A stretch of DNA of 64,000 nt. Origin: Streptomyces uncialis (GTDB taxonomy: Bacteria; Actinomycetota; Actinomycetes; Streptomycetales; Streptomycetaceae). The position numbers were made by a program, and so were the translations under genes. The DNA is taken from NCBI RefSeq assembly GCF_001905345.1, contig NZ_LFBV01000009.1:310001-374000 (forward strand), written 5' to 3'. Below, piece after piece: positions 26,549-34,174 of this stretch. Position 1 is the first letter of the stretch, and each line of letters starts with the position of its first letter. The notes beneath the pieces are model-generated. The model was given only the letters and a program-made list of their open reading frames with translations, was not told the origin of the DNA and ran no database searches.

Positions 26549-27493
26549 GTGCAGCGCTGGCGTGGCTTGGAGGACATCCCCGAGGACTGGGGGCGCAGCG
26601 TCGTCACCATCGGGTCCTACGACGGGGTCCACCGCGGGCACCAGCTCATCATCGGCCGTGCCGTGTCACGCGCCCGCGAGCTGGGCGTACCCGCGGTCGT
26701 CGTCACGTTCGACCCGCACCCCAGCGAGGTGGTCCGCCCCGGCAGCCACCCCCCGCTGCTCGCCCCGCACCACCGGCGCGCCGAACTGATGGCCGCGCTG
26801 GGGGTGGACGCGCTGCTGATCCTGCCGTTCACCGCGGAGTTCTCGAAGCTGTCGCCCGCCGACTTCGTGGAGAAGGTCCTCGTCGACAAGCTGCACGCCC
26901 AGGCCGTGGTCGAGGGCCCCAACTTCCGCTTCGGCCACAAGGCCGCCGGGAACGTCGCCCTGCTCGAACAGCTGGGCGCCACCAACGACTTCAAGGTCGA
27001 CCTGGTCGATCTGTACGTGAGCGGCACGGCGGGCGGCGGCGAACCGTTCTCGTCCACGCTGACCCGGCGGCTGGTCGCCTCGGGCGATGTCGCGGGGGCC
27101 GCGGAGATCCTCGGCCGTCCGCACCGCGTCGAGGGCGTCGTCGTCCGCGGCGCGCAGCGGGGCCGGGAGCTCGGCTACCCCACGGCCAACGTCGAGACCC
27201 TGCCGCACACCGCGATCCCCGCCGACGGTGTGTACGCGGGCTGGCTGAACGTCGGGGACGAGGCGATGCCCGCGGCGATCTCCGTCGGCACCAACCCGAC
27301 CTTCGACGGCACCGCCCGCACGGTCGAGGCGTACGCGATCGACCGCGTCGGACTGGACCTGTACGGGCTGCACGTCGCCGTGGACTTCCTGGCGTACGTC
27401 CGGGGGATGGCCAAGTTCGAGACGATCGACGCGCTGCTCGTCGCGATGGCCGAGGACGTCAAACAGGCCCGCGAACTGATCGCCGAGGCGTAG
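26549..27493 (+). CDS. ribF: Bifunctional riboflavin kinase/FAD synthetase
   Basis: Makes FMN from riboflavin and then FAD. The 314-aa protein has the N-terminal FMN adenylyltransferase domain with TIGSYDGVHRGHQLI (nucleotidyltransferase HxGH) and VVEGPNFRFGHKAAGN. The C-terminal riboflavin kinase domain has RGRELGYPTANVE and ISVGTNPTFDG. The start is GTG 26549, with AAGGAGCGGCAC upstream; the longer open frame upstream lies inside the preceding gene. It converges on the minus-strand transporter operon. Confidence 0.96.
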   Translation: MQRWRGLEDIPEDWGRSVVTIGSYDGVHRGHQLIIGRAVSRARELGVPAVVVTFDPHPSEVVRPGSHPPLLAPHHRRAELMAALGVDALLILPFTAEFSKLSPADFVEKVLVDKLHAQAVVEGPNFRFGHKAAGNVALLEQLGATNDFKVDLVDLYVSGTAGGGEPFSSTLTRRLVASGDVAGAAEILGRPHRVEGVVVRGAQRGRELGYPTANVETLPHTAIPADGVYAGWLNVGDEAMPAAISVGTNPTFDGTARTVEAYAIDRVGLDLYGLHVAVDFLAYVRGMAKFETIDALLVAMAEDVKQARELIAEA

Positions 27494-27514
27494 CACCGGC
27501 CGTACGGCCCGTGC
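27493..27514. terminator. Imperfect hairpin between ribF and transporter operon
   Basis: GCACCGGCC (from 27493) pairs with GGCCCGTGC (to 27514) with one C-C mismatch and a GTAC loop. It lies in the 87-nt gap between convergent genes. It overlaps the last base of the ribF stop codon. Confidence 0.45.
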
Positions 27515-27580
27515 GCGCACTACGCGTTGCACCCCGGCCCACCCGACCCGTACCCGTCCCTCACGTCGTACGGGCCTGAT

Positions 27581-28747
27581 CTACCCCGGTCCGCCGGTCC
27601 GCCCCGCCGCGACCCAGTGGCACGCCGTATGGGCCAGGGGCGTCGCCGGGAGGACGGGGAGGTCCTGGGTGCGGCAGGCGGCGGCGACGCCCCTGTGCCC
27701 CGCCCCGCCCTCCGCCAGCACCGGGCAGCGCACATGGAAGCGGCAGCCGGACGGCACACGTGACGGGTCGGGTGCCTCGCCCGACAGGATCACCGGGGTG
27801 CCGGGCGCCTCCGGCAGGACCGACAGCAGCGCCCGGGTGTACGGGTGCTGAGGGGCGGTCAGGACCGTCTCCACCGAACCCGTCTCCACGATCCGCCCCA
27901 GGTACATCACCGCGACCCGGTCCGCGATGTTCCACGCGAGGCCCAGATCGTGCGTCACCACCAGCGCGGCCAGCCCCAGTTCGGCGCGCAGCCGCAGCAG
28001 CAGCGCCAGGATCTCCCCGCGCACCGAGGCGTCCAGCGAGGCCACCGGTTCGTCCGCGACGAGCAGTTCCGGTTCCAGCACCAGCGCGCCCGCGATCACC
28101 ACCCGCTGCCGCTGGCCCCCCGACAGCTCGTGCGGGTACCGCAGCAGGAACCGTTCCGGCGGCCGGAGCCCCGCCCGGGCCAGCGCCCCGGTCACCGCCG
28201 CCCGCTCGTCGCCCCCGTACCGGTGGATGCGCAGCCCTTCGGCCACCGCGTCGTACACGGTGTGCCGTGGGTTCAGCGATCCGCTCGGGTCCTGGAGCAC
28301 CAGCTGCGCCCGGCGGCGGTACGCCTTGAGGGCCCGGCCGCCGTACTCCAGCGGCTTCCCGGCGAAGCCGACCGTGCCCGAGGTGGGGCGCACCAGCCCC
28401 AGCAGGGTGCGGGCCAGGGTCGATTTGCCGCAGCCGGACTCACCGACCAGGGCGACGATCTCGCCGCGCCGCAGATCGAGGTCGACACCGTCGACCGCGC
28501 GGGCCTCGGCCGCGCCCCGCCTGCCGGGGAAGGCGACCCGCAGGTCGCGGGCGCTGAGCAGCGGTGGCGCGGTCCCGTCGTTGCCGGGGCCGGTTGCGCC
28601 GCCGTGCGGTCCGGGTCCGTCGTTCCCCGGGCTGTCCCCGTTGCCGTGGGGTCCCCTCGCGTCGTACCGCGGGCCGTTCCCGTCACCCGCCGGGCCGGTT
28701 CCGTCGCCCCCCGGGCCGTGGCCGATGCCGTCGTGGTCAGCGTTCAT
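27581..28747 (-). CDS. Oligopeptide/dipeptide ABC transporter ATP-binding protein (DppF/OppF type)
   Basis: One of two ATPases powering the peptide importer encoded by this operon. It is 388 aa; about 55 N-terminal residues are a Gly/Asn/Asp-rich linker of tandem short repeats (GNDGPGPHG-like). Walker A is GESGCGKSTLART, the signature is LSGGQRQRV, and Walker B is ELLVADEPVASLDA. The C-terminal peptide-transporter extension ends with SGCRFHVRCPV and a Cys-rich segment typical of the OppD/F family. ATG 28747 overlaps the upstream gene stop by 4 nt. It is the last gene of the five-gene unit. Confidence 0.93.
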   Translation of the reverse strand: MNADHDGIGHGPGGDGTGPAGDGNGPRYDARGPHGNGDSPGNDGPGPHGGATGPGNDGTAPPLLSARDLRVAFPGRRGAAEARAVDGVDLDLRRGEIVALVGESGCGKSTLARTLLGLVRPTSGTVGFAGKPLEYGGRALKAYRRRAQLVLQDPSGSLNPRHTVYDAVAEGLRIHRYGGDERAAVTGALARAGLRPPERFLLRYPHELSGGQRQRVVIAGALVLEPELLVADEPVASLDASVRGEILALLLRLRAELGLAALVVTHDLGLAWNIADRVAVMYLGRIVETGSVETVLTAPQHPYTRALLSVLPEAPGTPVILSGEAPDPSRVPSGCRFHVRCPVLAEGGAGHRGVAAACRTQDLPVLPATPLAHTACHWVAAGRTGGPG

Positions 28748-29871
28748 GGTGTCGTCCCGCTCCTCACGCCGTCCTCCGGCTCCTGGCCGGGCGCGGTCTC
28801 CGGCGCCCTGGGCCCGTCGGCAGGTCCGCCGCCCGGCCCGCCCGCTTCGGTGACCGCCCCCGGCACCGGGACGGCCTCCGCCGCCGGGACGGCTCCCGGG
28901 CCCGGGACATCGCCGACCCCCACCAGGACGCACGCCGCGCGCCGTCGACCGTCCTCGGTCCCGCGCAGCGCGGGGTCGTCCTCGGCGCAGGTGTCGAGGG
29001 CCGCCGTGCAGCGCGGATGGAAGGAACAGCCGGGCGGCAGCGCCGACGGGTCCGGCGGGTCGCCGGGCAGTCCGCGCGGGGCGAACCGGGAGGCGGGGTC
29101 ACCGATCCGGGGGAACGCCGCCGACAGCGCCCGGCCGTAAGGGTGCAGGGCGTCCTCGTACACGGCGCGGGCCGGGCCCTCCTCGACGACCCGGCCCGCG
29201 TACATCACCGCGAGCCGGTCGCAGGTGTCCGCCAGTACCGCGAGATCGTGGCTGATCAGGACGAGCGCCAGATCGCGGTCGGTGACGAGCCCTTCGATCA
29301 GCCGCATGATCTGGGCCTGGACCATCACGTCCAGCGCCGTCGTCGGCTCGTCCGCGATGATCAGCCGGGGGTCGCACGCCAGCGCCATCGCGATCATCAC
29401 GCGCTGACGCTGCCCGCCGGACAGCTCATGCGGATGGGCGGCGGCGCGGGCGGCGGGCAGGCCGACCTGTTCGAGGAGTTCGGCGGTGCGCCGCCGCGCC
29501 TGCCCCGGGGTCACCCGGCCGTGCAGCAGCAGGGGTTCGGCGATCTGGTCCCCGACCCGGCGTACCGCGTTCAGGGAGTGCATCGCGCCCTGGAAGACGA
29601 TCGACGCCCCCGCCCAGCGCACCGCCCGCAGCCGTCCCCACCGCATGGTGAGCACGTCCTCGCCGTCGAGCAGGATCTCGCCGCCCGTCCGGGTCCCGGG
29701 CGGCAGCAGCCGCAGCAGCGCCAGCGCCAGTGTCGACTTGCCGCAGCCGGACTCGCCCGCGATACCCAGCTTGCGGCCCGCCGCCACCGTCAGATCGACC
29801 CCGCGCACGGCCGCCGCCCCGCCCGGGTACGTCACCGTCAGATCCCGTACCTGGAGCAGTGGCCCGCTCAT
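28744..29871 (-). CDS. Oligopeptide/dipeptide ABC transporter ATP-binding protein (DppD/OppD type)
   Basis: Second ATPase of the importer, 375 aa. Walker A GESGCGKSTLALALL, signature LSGGQRQRVMIAMALA and Walker B RLIIADEPTTALD are intact, followed by the H-loop SHDLAVLAD. The OppD-type C-terminal segment PGCSFHPRCTAAL is present, then a long Ala/Pro/Gly-rich tail of about 60 residues. ATG 29871 is chosen over 29979 because domain homology begins there (LLQVRDLTVTYPGG). It overlaps both neighbours by 4 nt. Confidence 0.93.
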   Translation of the reverse strand: MSGPLLQVRDLTVTYPGGAAAVRGVDLTVAAGRKLGIAGESGCGKSTLALALLRLLPPGTRTGGEILLDGEDVLTMRWGRLRAVRWAGASIVFQGAMHSLNAVRRVGDQIAEPLLLHGRVTPGQARRRTAELLEQVGLPAARAAAHPHELSGGQRQRVMIAMALACDPRLIIADEPTTALDVMVQAQIMRLIEGLVTDRDLALVLISHDLAVLADTCDRLAVMYAGRVVEEGPARAVYEDALHPYGRALSAAFPRIGDPASRFAPRGLPGDPPDPSALPPGCSFHPRCTAALDTCAEDDPALRGTEDGRRRAACVLVGVGDVPGPGAVPAAEAVPVPGAVTEAGGPGGGPADGPRAPETAPGQEPEDGVRSGTTP

Positions 29872-30848
29872 CCTGTCGCTCCCAGCCTCGGGTTCAGCAC
29901 CGACTCGACCGCGCGTCCGCACAGGGTGAACGCCAGCGCGACCGTCGCGATCGCGATGCCCGGCGGCACCAGGTACCACCAGTGCCCCGCGCTGACCGCG
30001 CCCGCCTCCCGCGCGTCCTGGAGCATCCCGCCCCAGGAGGTGACCGTGGGATCACCGAGCCCGAGGAACGCGAGCGTCGCCTCGGCGAGGATCGCGCCGG
30101 AGATCCCGAGCGTGGTCTGCGCGAGCACCAGCGGCATCACGTTCGGCAGCACATGACGGCTCATGACGTGACCGTGGCCGCCGCCGAGCGCGCGGGCCCG
30201 CTCGATGTACGGGCGGGACTCCACGGCGAGGGTCTGCGCCCGGACCAGCCGGGCGGTCGTCGGCCAGGTCGTCACCCCGATGGCCAGCACCACCGTGGTC
30301 AGCGACCGGGACAGCACGGTGGCCAGCGCGATCGCGAGGACGAGTGTGGGCATCACCAGGAACCAGTCGGTGACCCGCATGACCACCGTCGCGTACCAGC
30401 CCCGGAAGTGCCCGGCCGTGACCCCCACCACCGCGCCGATCGCCACCGACAGGACCGCCGCGAGCAGCCCGACCATGAGCGACACCCGCGCGCCCCACAC
30501 CAGCAGCCCGCACAGATCCCGGCCGAACTGGTCCGTGCCCAGCCAGAACGCGCCGCTCGGGCCCTCCATCGGCCCGCCGGTCGCCCGGGTCACGCTCCGC
30601 ACCTCCGCCCCGACGGTCAGCGGTGCGGTCAGCGCGAGCAGCGCCAGCAGTACCAGCAGGGCCAGCCCGAACATCCCCGAACGCCGGGTGCGGTACGCCC
30701 GCCAGAAGCGGGCCGCGCTGTGCCGCCTTCGCCGCCTGGCCAGGGCACGCGGGCCCGGTCCGCGCGGCTCGGGGACGGGGGCACCGGCACCCAGGGCACC
30801 GGCCCCGGCCTCGCCCGGCGGGGGGACGGCAACGCTTTCCGTGGTCAT
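29868..30848 (-). CDS. Peptide-type ABC transporter permease (DppC/OppC type)
   Basis: Membrane subunit of 326 aa. The cytosolic N-terminus is rich in Pro/Gly/Arg, then a first helix (FGLALLVLLALLALTAPLTV) and the DppC-type segment FWLGTDQFGRDLCGLLVWGARVSL. Five more helices follow. The EAA loop that contacts the ATPase appears as YIERARALGGGHGHVMSRHVLPNV. ATG 30848 was chosen: the longer open frame upstream lies over the DppB gene. It overlaps DppB and DppD by 4 nt each. Confidence 0.93.
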   Translation of the reverse strand: MTTESVAVPPPGEAGAGALGAGAPVPEPRGPGPRALARRRRRHSAARFWRAYRTRRSGMFGLALLVLLALLALTAPLTVGAEVRSVTRATGGPMEGPSGAFWLGTDQFGRDLCGLLVWGARVSLMVGLLAAVLSVAIGAVVGVTAGHFRGWYATVVMRVTDWFLVMPTLVLAIALATVLSRSLTTVVLAIGVTTWPTTARLVRAQTLAVESRPYIERARALGGGHGHVMSRHVLPNVMPLVLAQTTLGISGAILAEATLAFLGLGDPTVTSWGGMLQDAREAGAVSAGHWWYLVPPGIAIATVALAFTLCGRAVESVLNPRLGATG

Positions 30849-31897
30849 CGGCCCACCCGGGGATCGAGCAGCGGACAGATCAGATCGGCCACCATGTTCA
30901 TCAGGATCACGGCCGCCGCGAACACCAGGAACAGCCCCTGCACCAGCGGCAGGTCCGGCACGCTCAGCGCCTGGTAGAACAGCCCGCCAAGACCCGGCCA
31001 GGAGAACACCGTCTCCACCAGGATCGTGCCCGCGACGACCCGCCCCAGGTTCACGAAGACCAGCGTCACGGTCGGCAGCGCCGCGTTGGGCACCGCGTGC
31101 CGCCGCTTGACCTGGACATCGCGCAGGCCCTTCGCACGGGCCGTCGTCAGATAGTCGGCGCCCTTCTCGTCCAGCAGCGCGGAGCGGGCCACCAGCAGCG
31201 TCTGCCCGTACTCCACCGCGACCAGGGTGACCACCGGCAGCACCAGATGATGGGCGACGTCGAGCACGTAGGCGAAGCCCGTCGTGTCCCCCGACTCCAT
31301 CCCGCCCGTCGGGAACAACCCCGGCACCGGACCCGCGCCCACCGAGAACACCACGATCAGCAGCAGCCCCAGCCAGAACGACGGCACCGAGTACAGCGTC
31401 AGCGCGAGACCCGTGTGGAAACGGTCCCCGAACCCGCCGCCCCGCCAGGCCGCCCGGGTGCCGAGGAACAGCCCGAGCGCCGTGTACAGCACGAACGCCG
31501 TCCCCGTCAGCAGCAGGGTGTTCGGCAGCGCCTCGGTGATCTTGTCGATGACCGGGGTGCGGAACTGGTACGACGTGCCGAGGTCCCCGGTCAGGGCCTT
31601 GCCGCAGTAGTCCGTGAACTGCCGCCACCACGGCAGGTCGAGACCGAACTCGCGCCGGTAGGCGGCCAGCTGCTCCACCGACACCTGACGGCCGCCGGTC
31701 ATGAACTTCACCGGGTCACCGGGGATCAGCCTGAACAGGAAGAACCCCGTCACCAGCACCGCCAGCAGCGACACCGCCGCACCCGTCAGACGACCCGCGA
31801 CGTATCGCCCGTAGCCGGACCCGGTCCGCCGGCGGGGGGCGGGTTCCGCACCGGGCACGGTCCCGTCCGCGCGGGGCTCCGCCCGGACGCTACTCAC
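30845..31897 (-). CDS. Peptide-type ABC transporter permease (DppB/OppB type)
   Basis: Partner permease of 350 aa. The N-terminal helix AAVSLLAVLVTGFFLFRLIPGDP carries the usual DppB RLIPGDP ending. The EAA-type loop is DYLTTARAKGLRDVQVKRRHAVPNA, and the C-terminus includes ETVFSWPGLGGLFYQAL and a final helix. The start is a GTG at 31897, which overlaps the end of the binding-protein gene by 8 nt. The four membrane and ATPase genes plus the binding protein make a complete importer. Confidence 0.93.
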   Translation of the reverse strand: MSSVRAEPRADGTVPGAEPAPRRRTGSGYGRYVAGRLTGAAVSLLAVLVTGFFLFRLIPGDPVKFMTGGRQVSVEQLAAYRREFGLDLPWWRQFTDYCGKALTGDLGTSYQFRTPVIDKITEALPNTLLLTGTAFVLYTALGLFLGTRAAWRGGGFGDRFHTGLALTLYSVPSFWLGLLLIVVFSVGAGPVPGLFPTGGMESGDTTGFAYVLDVAHHLVLPVVTLVAVEYGQTLLVARSALLDEKGADYLTTARAKGLRDVQVKRRHAVPNAALPTVTLVFVNLGRVVAGTILVETVFSWPGLGGLFYQALSVPDLPLVQGLFLVFAAAVILMNMVADLICPLLDPRVGR

Positions 31898-33875
31898 GGT
31901 CGTCCACCGTCCGGCGGCGGCGCAGCGCCAGTGCCCCGGCGCCGCCCGCGAGCAGTGTCCCGGCCGCCGCGATCCCGACGAGGGCCCCCGTCGGCGGCCC
32001 GCCGCCCGGCCCGGCCCCGTAGGGCTCGGCCGGGGTCGCCGACCACCAGCTCCAGTAGCCGTCCTGGCCGTAGATGTTGCCCGCCGCCTCCGGCATCGTC
32101 GTGATCGACGCGATCCGGTCGGACCGGTACGCCTCGACCGCGTTCGGGTACGCCAGCACGTTCATATAGCCCGTGTCGTACAGCCGTGACTGCATCCGCC
32201 GGACCAGCGCGGCGCGCGCGGCCGGGTCGTACTCGGCGCGCTGGCGCCCGTACAGGCCGTCGTAGCGCGGATCGCAGATGAAGTTGTCCGTGGCACCCGG
32301 CGCGCCGGGGGTCGCGGGCAGCGCGGCACAGGTGTGGATGGACAGCACGAAGTCCGGGTCCGGGTTCACCGACCAGCCGTCGAACGCCAGGTCGTACTCG
32401 CCCGCGGTCCAGGGGTCGGTGACATTGTCGAGGCAGTCGACGCGCAGTCCGAGGCCGAGCCCGGCGTACCACTCCTGAAGATAGCGCCCGATGGCCTTGT
32501 CGTTCGGGTCCGTGGCGTGGCACAGCAGCCGGTATGTGATCGGCTTCCCGTCGGCGCCGGTCCGCAGGCCCTCGGCGTTCTTCCGGTACCCGGCCCCGTC
32601 GAGCAGCCTCGCGGCCTCCCCCGGGTCGTACGGGACGCGCTGACCGGCGGCCGGTCGCCAGTGGTACCGGCTGAAGCGCGGCGGGATGTAGCCCTCGCCG
32701 CGCACCGCGTACCCCTGGAACACCTTGTCGACGAGCATGTCCCGGTCCACCGCCATGAACAGCGCCCGCCGCACCCGTGGATCCCGCAGCGACGGATGGC
32801 CGTCCCCGAAGACCCGCCCGTCCTGGGCGCGGGCGCCCGGGTTGGTGGCCAGGGCCAGGAAACGGCGGCCGGGCGCGTCGTTGACGGTGACCCCCGGCTC
32901 GTCGGCGAGCGCCCTCGCCTGCGCGGGCGTCAGCCCCTGGACGAAGGACACCTCGCCCTTGCGCAGCGCGGCCACCGCCGCGTCACCGTCCTTGTAGTAC
33001 GTGAAGACCAGCTCGTGGAACTCGGGCGCGCCCCGCCAGAACACCGGGTTCGCCGTGAGCCGTACATAGCTGTCCGCCTTGTACCCCGTCAGGACGAACG
33101 GACCGCTGCCGACCACCGGGAACGTCCGGTCGTTGGTGAACTCCGCGAGGTCCCCGGCCTTCGACCAGATGTGCCGGGGCACGATCGGCACGTCCAGCGC
33201 CGCCATCGTCGCCTGCGGCTTCTTCAGCCGGATCACCAGCCGGGTCGCACTCGGCGCGGTCACCTCACGGAAGTTGGTGACGAAACTGCCGTTCGCGGTG
33301 GCCGCGTCCTCGTCGGTCATCATCGTCGTGAACGTCCAGGCCGCGTCCCGCGCGGTGACCGGTCTGCCGTCCGACCAGCGGGCGTTCTCCCGGATGGTGT
33401 ACGTCCAGGTCAGCTTGTCGGACGAGGGCTTCCACGCGGTCGCGAGCCCCGGTACGGGACGGCTGTCCGCCGGGTCGTAGTTGGTGAGGTTCTCGTACAT
33501 CAGCCGGTGCACGCTGGTGCTGAGCAGCCGTGTGGCGAGGAAAGGATTCAGCGAGTCGACGCTCTGCGAGACGGCGACCTTGAGGGTCCGCCGAGGCCGG
33601 TCCTCGTCCCGGCCGGACACCCGCGCGCCGGTCCCGTCCCAGGACGCCGGCGCGGCACCGAGCACGGGCAGCAGCGCGAGCAGGACCAGGGCGGCGGCGA
33701 GCGCGGCCGACGGAACGCCGCGGTGCGGGACGGTACGGGTCGGGAGGGCACCGGGCGGCGCGGTACGCGGTGGGACGGTACCGGGCGGGAGGGCGCGGGG
33801 TGGGGGGGGGGGGAGTGAGGGGGGCCTGGGGGGTGGGGGGAATGTGGGGGGTGGGCCGTGCGGATCTGGGTCCAT
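31890..33875 (-). CDS. Peptide-type ABC transporter substrate-binding protein, membrane-anchored
   Basis: Family 5 (DppA/OppA-like) binding protein of 661 aa that delivers peptides or similar solutes. The binding domain starts near RTLKVAVSQSVDSLNPFLATRL and shows TAWKPSSDKLTWTYTIRENARWSDGRPVTA. The N-terminus is unusual: about 45 Pro/Arg-rich residues precede a hydrophobic export segment (AALAAALVLLALLPVLGAAPA), and there is no lipobox Cys. Instead a C-terminal helix ALVGIAAAGTLLAGGAGALAL followed by RRRR probably anchors it. A run of 12 G on the plus strand (33802-33813) lies inside the Pro-rich start. I prefer ATG 33875 (GAGG upstream) over ATG 33896. It heads the operon. Confidence 0.88.
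   Translation of the reverse strand: MDPDPHGPPPTFPPPPRPPSLPPPPPRALPPGTVPPRTAPPGALPTRTVPHRGVPSAALAAALVLLALLPVLGAAPASWDGTGARVSGRDEDRPRRTLKVAVSQSVDSLNPFLATRLLSTSVHRLMYENLTNYDPADSRPVPGLATAWKPSSDKLTWTYTIRENARWSDGRPVTARDAAWTFTTMMTDEDAATANGSFVTNFREVTAPSATRLVIRLKKPQATMAALDVPIVPRHIWSKAGDLAEFTNDRTFPVVGSGPFVLTGYKADSYVRLTANPVFWRGAPEFHELVFTYYKDGDAAVAALRKGEVSFVQGLTPAQARALADEPGVTVNDAPGRRFLALATNPGARAQDGRVFGDGHPSLRDPRVRRALFMAVDRDMLVDKVFQGYAVRGEGYIPPRFSRYHWRPAAGQRVPYDPGEAARLLDGAGYRKNAEGLRTGADGKPITYRLLCHATDPNDKAIGRYLQEWYAGLGLGLRVDCLDNVTDPWTAGEYDLAFDGWSVNPDPDFVLSIHTCAALPATPGAPGATDNFICDPRYDGLYGRQRAEYDPAARAALVRRMQSRLYDTGYMNVLAYPNAVEAYRSDRIASITTMPEAAGNIYGQDGYWSWWSATPAEPYGAGPGGGPPTGALVGIAAAGTLLAGGAGALALRRRRTVDDRE
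33802..33813 (+). repeat. Homopolymer G12 tract inside binding-protein gene
   Basis: Twelve consecutive G (C12 on the coding strand) sit within the first 30 codons of the minus-strand binding-protein gene, encoding part of a Pro run. Shorter G6-G7 runs flank it. Such tracts are prone to slippage and to base-calling errors. Confidence 0.85.
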
Positions 33876-33942
33876 CGATCGATGACCTCGCGTCATGACT
33901 CACGCAGGGACGGCTTGTTGATGAGACACAGGATTGCTTGTG

Positions 33943-33971
33943 TGTTTATCAGCGTAGGTACGTCCCGTCAA
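33943..33971 (-). promoter_or_regulatory. Promoter of the peptide transporter operon
   Basis: On the minus strand, TTGACG (33971-33966) is followed after 17 nt by TAAACA (33948-33943). Both fit the housekeeping sigma consensus well for Streptomyces. Transcription would begin near 33936, leaving a leader of about 60 nt to the ATG at 33875. Confidence 0.7.
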
Positions 33972-34085
33972 CGACCCCCGCCCCCGACGTGGCCTGCGAG
34001 AACAAGCCCTCCAGCCCCCTCGCGGCGGAAATTGGTCCACCTGGCCCACACGCGTCCCGCCTGCCCCGTCGGCACACGCCGAAAA

Positions 34086-34116
34086 GCCGGGGACGCCTGC
34101 GAGAAGCGTCTCCGGC
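34086..34116 (-). terminator. Hairpin after the ESX-linked ATPase gene
   Basis: Positions 34086-34096 pair with 34106-34116 over 11 bp with one G-U, around a 9-nt loop. The hairpin is downstream, on the minus strand, of the stop codon at 34175 and upstream of the transporter promoter. Confidence 0.6.
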
Positions 34117-34174
34117 CGGCCACGGGTCACCCATGTGGGTGAGCTCGTTCGTCGACACGTTCGAGGGCGGGACC

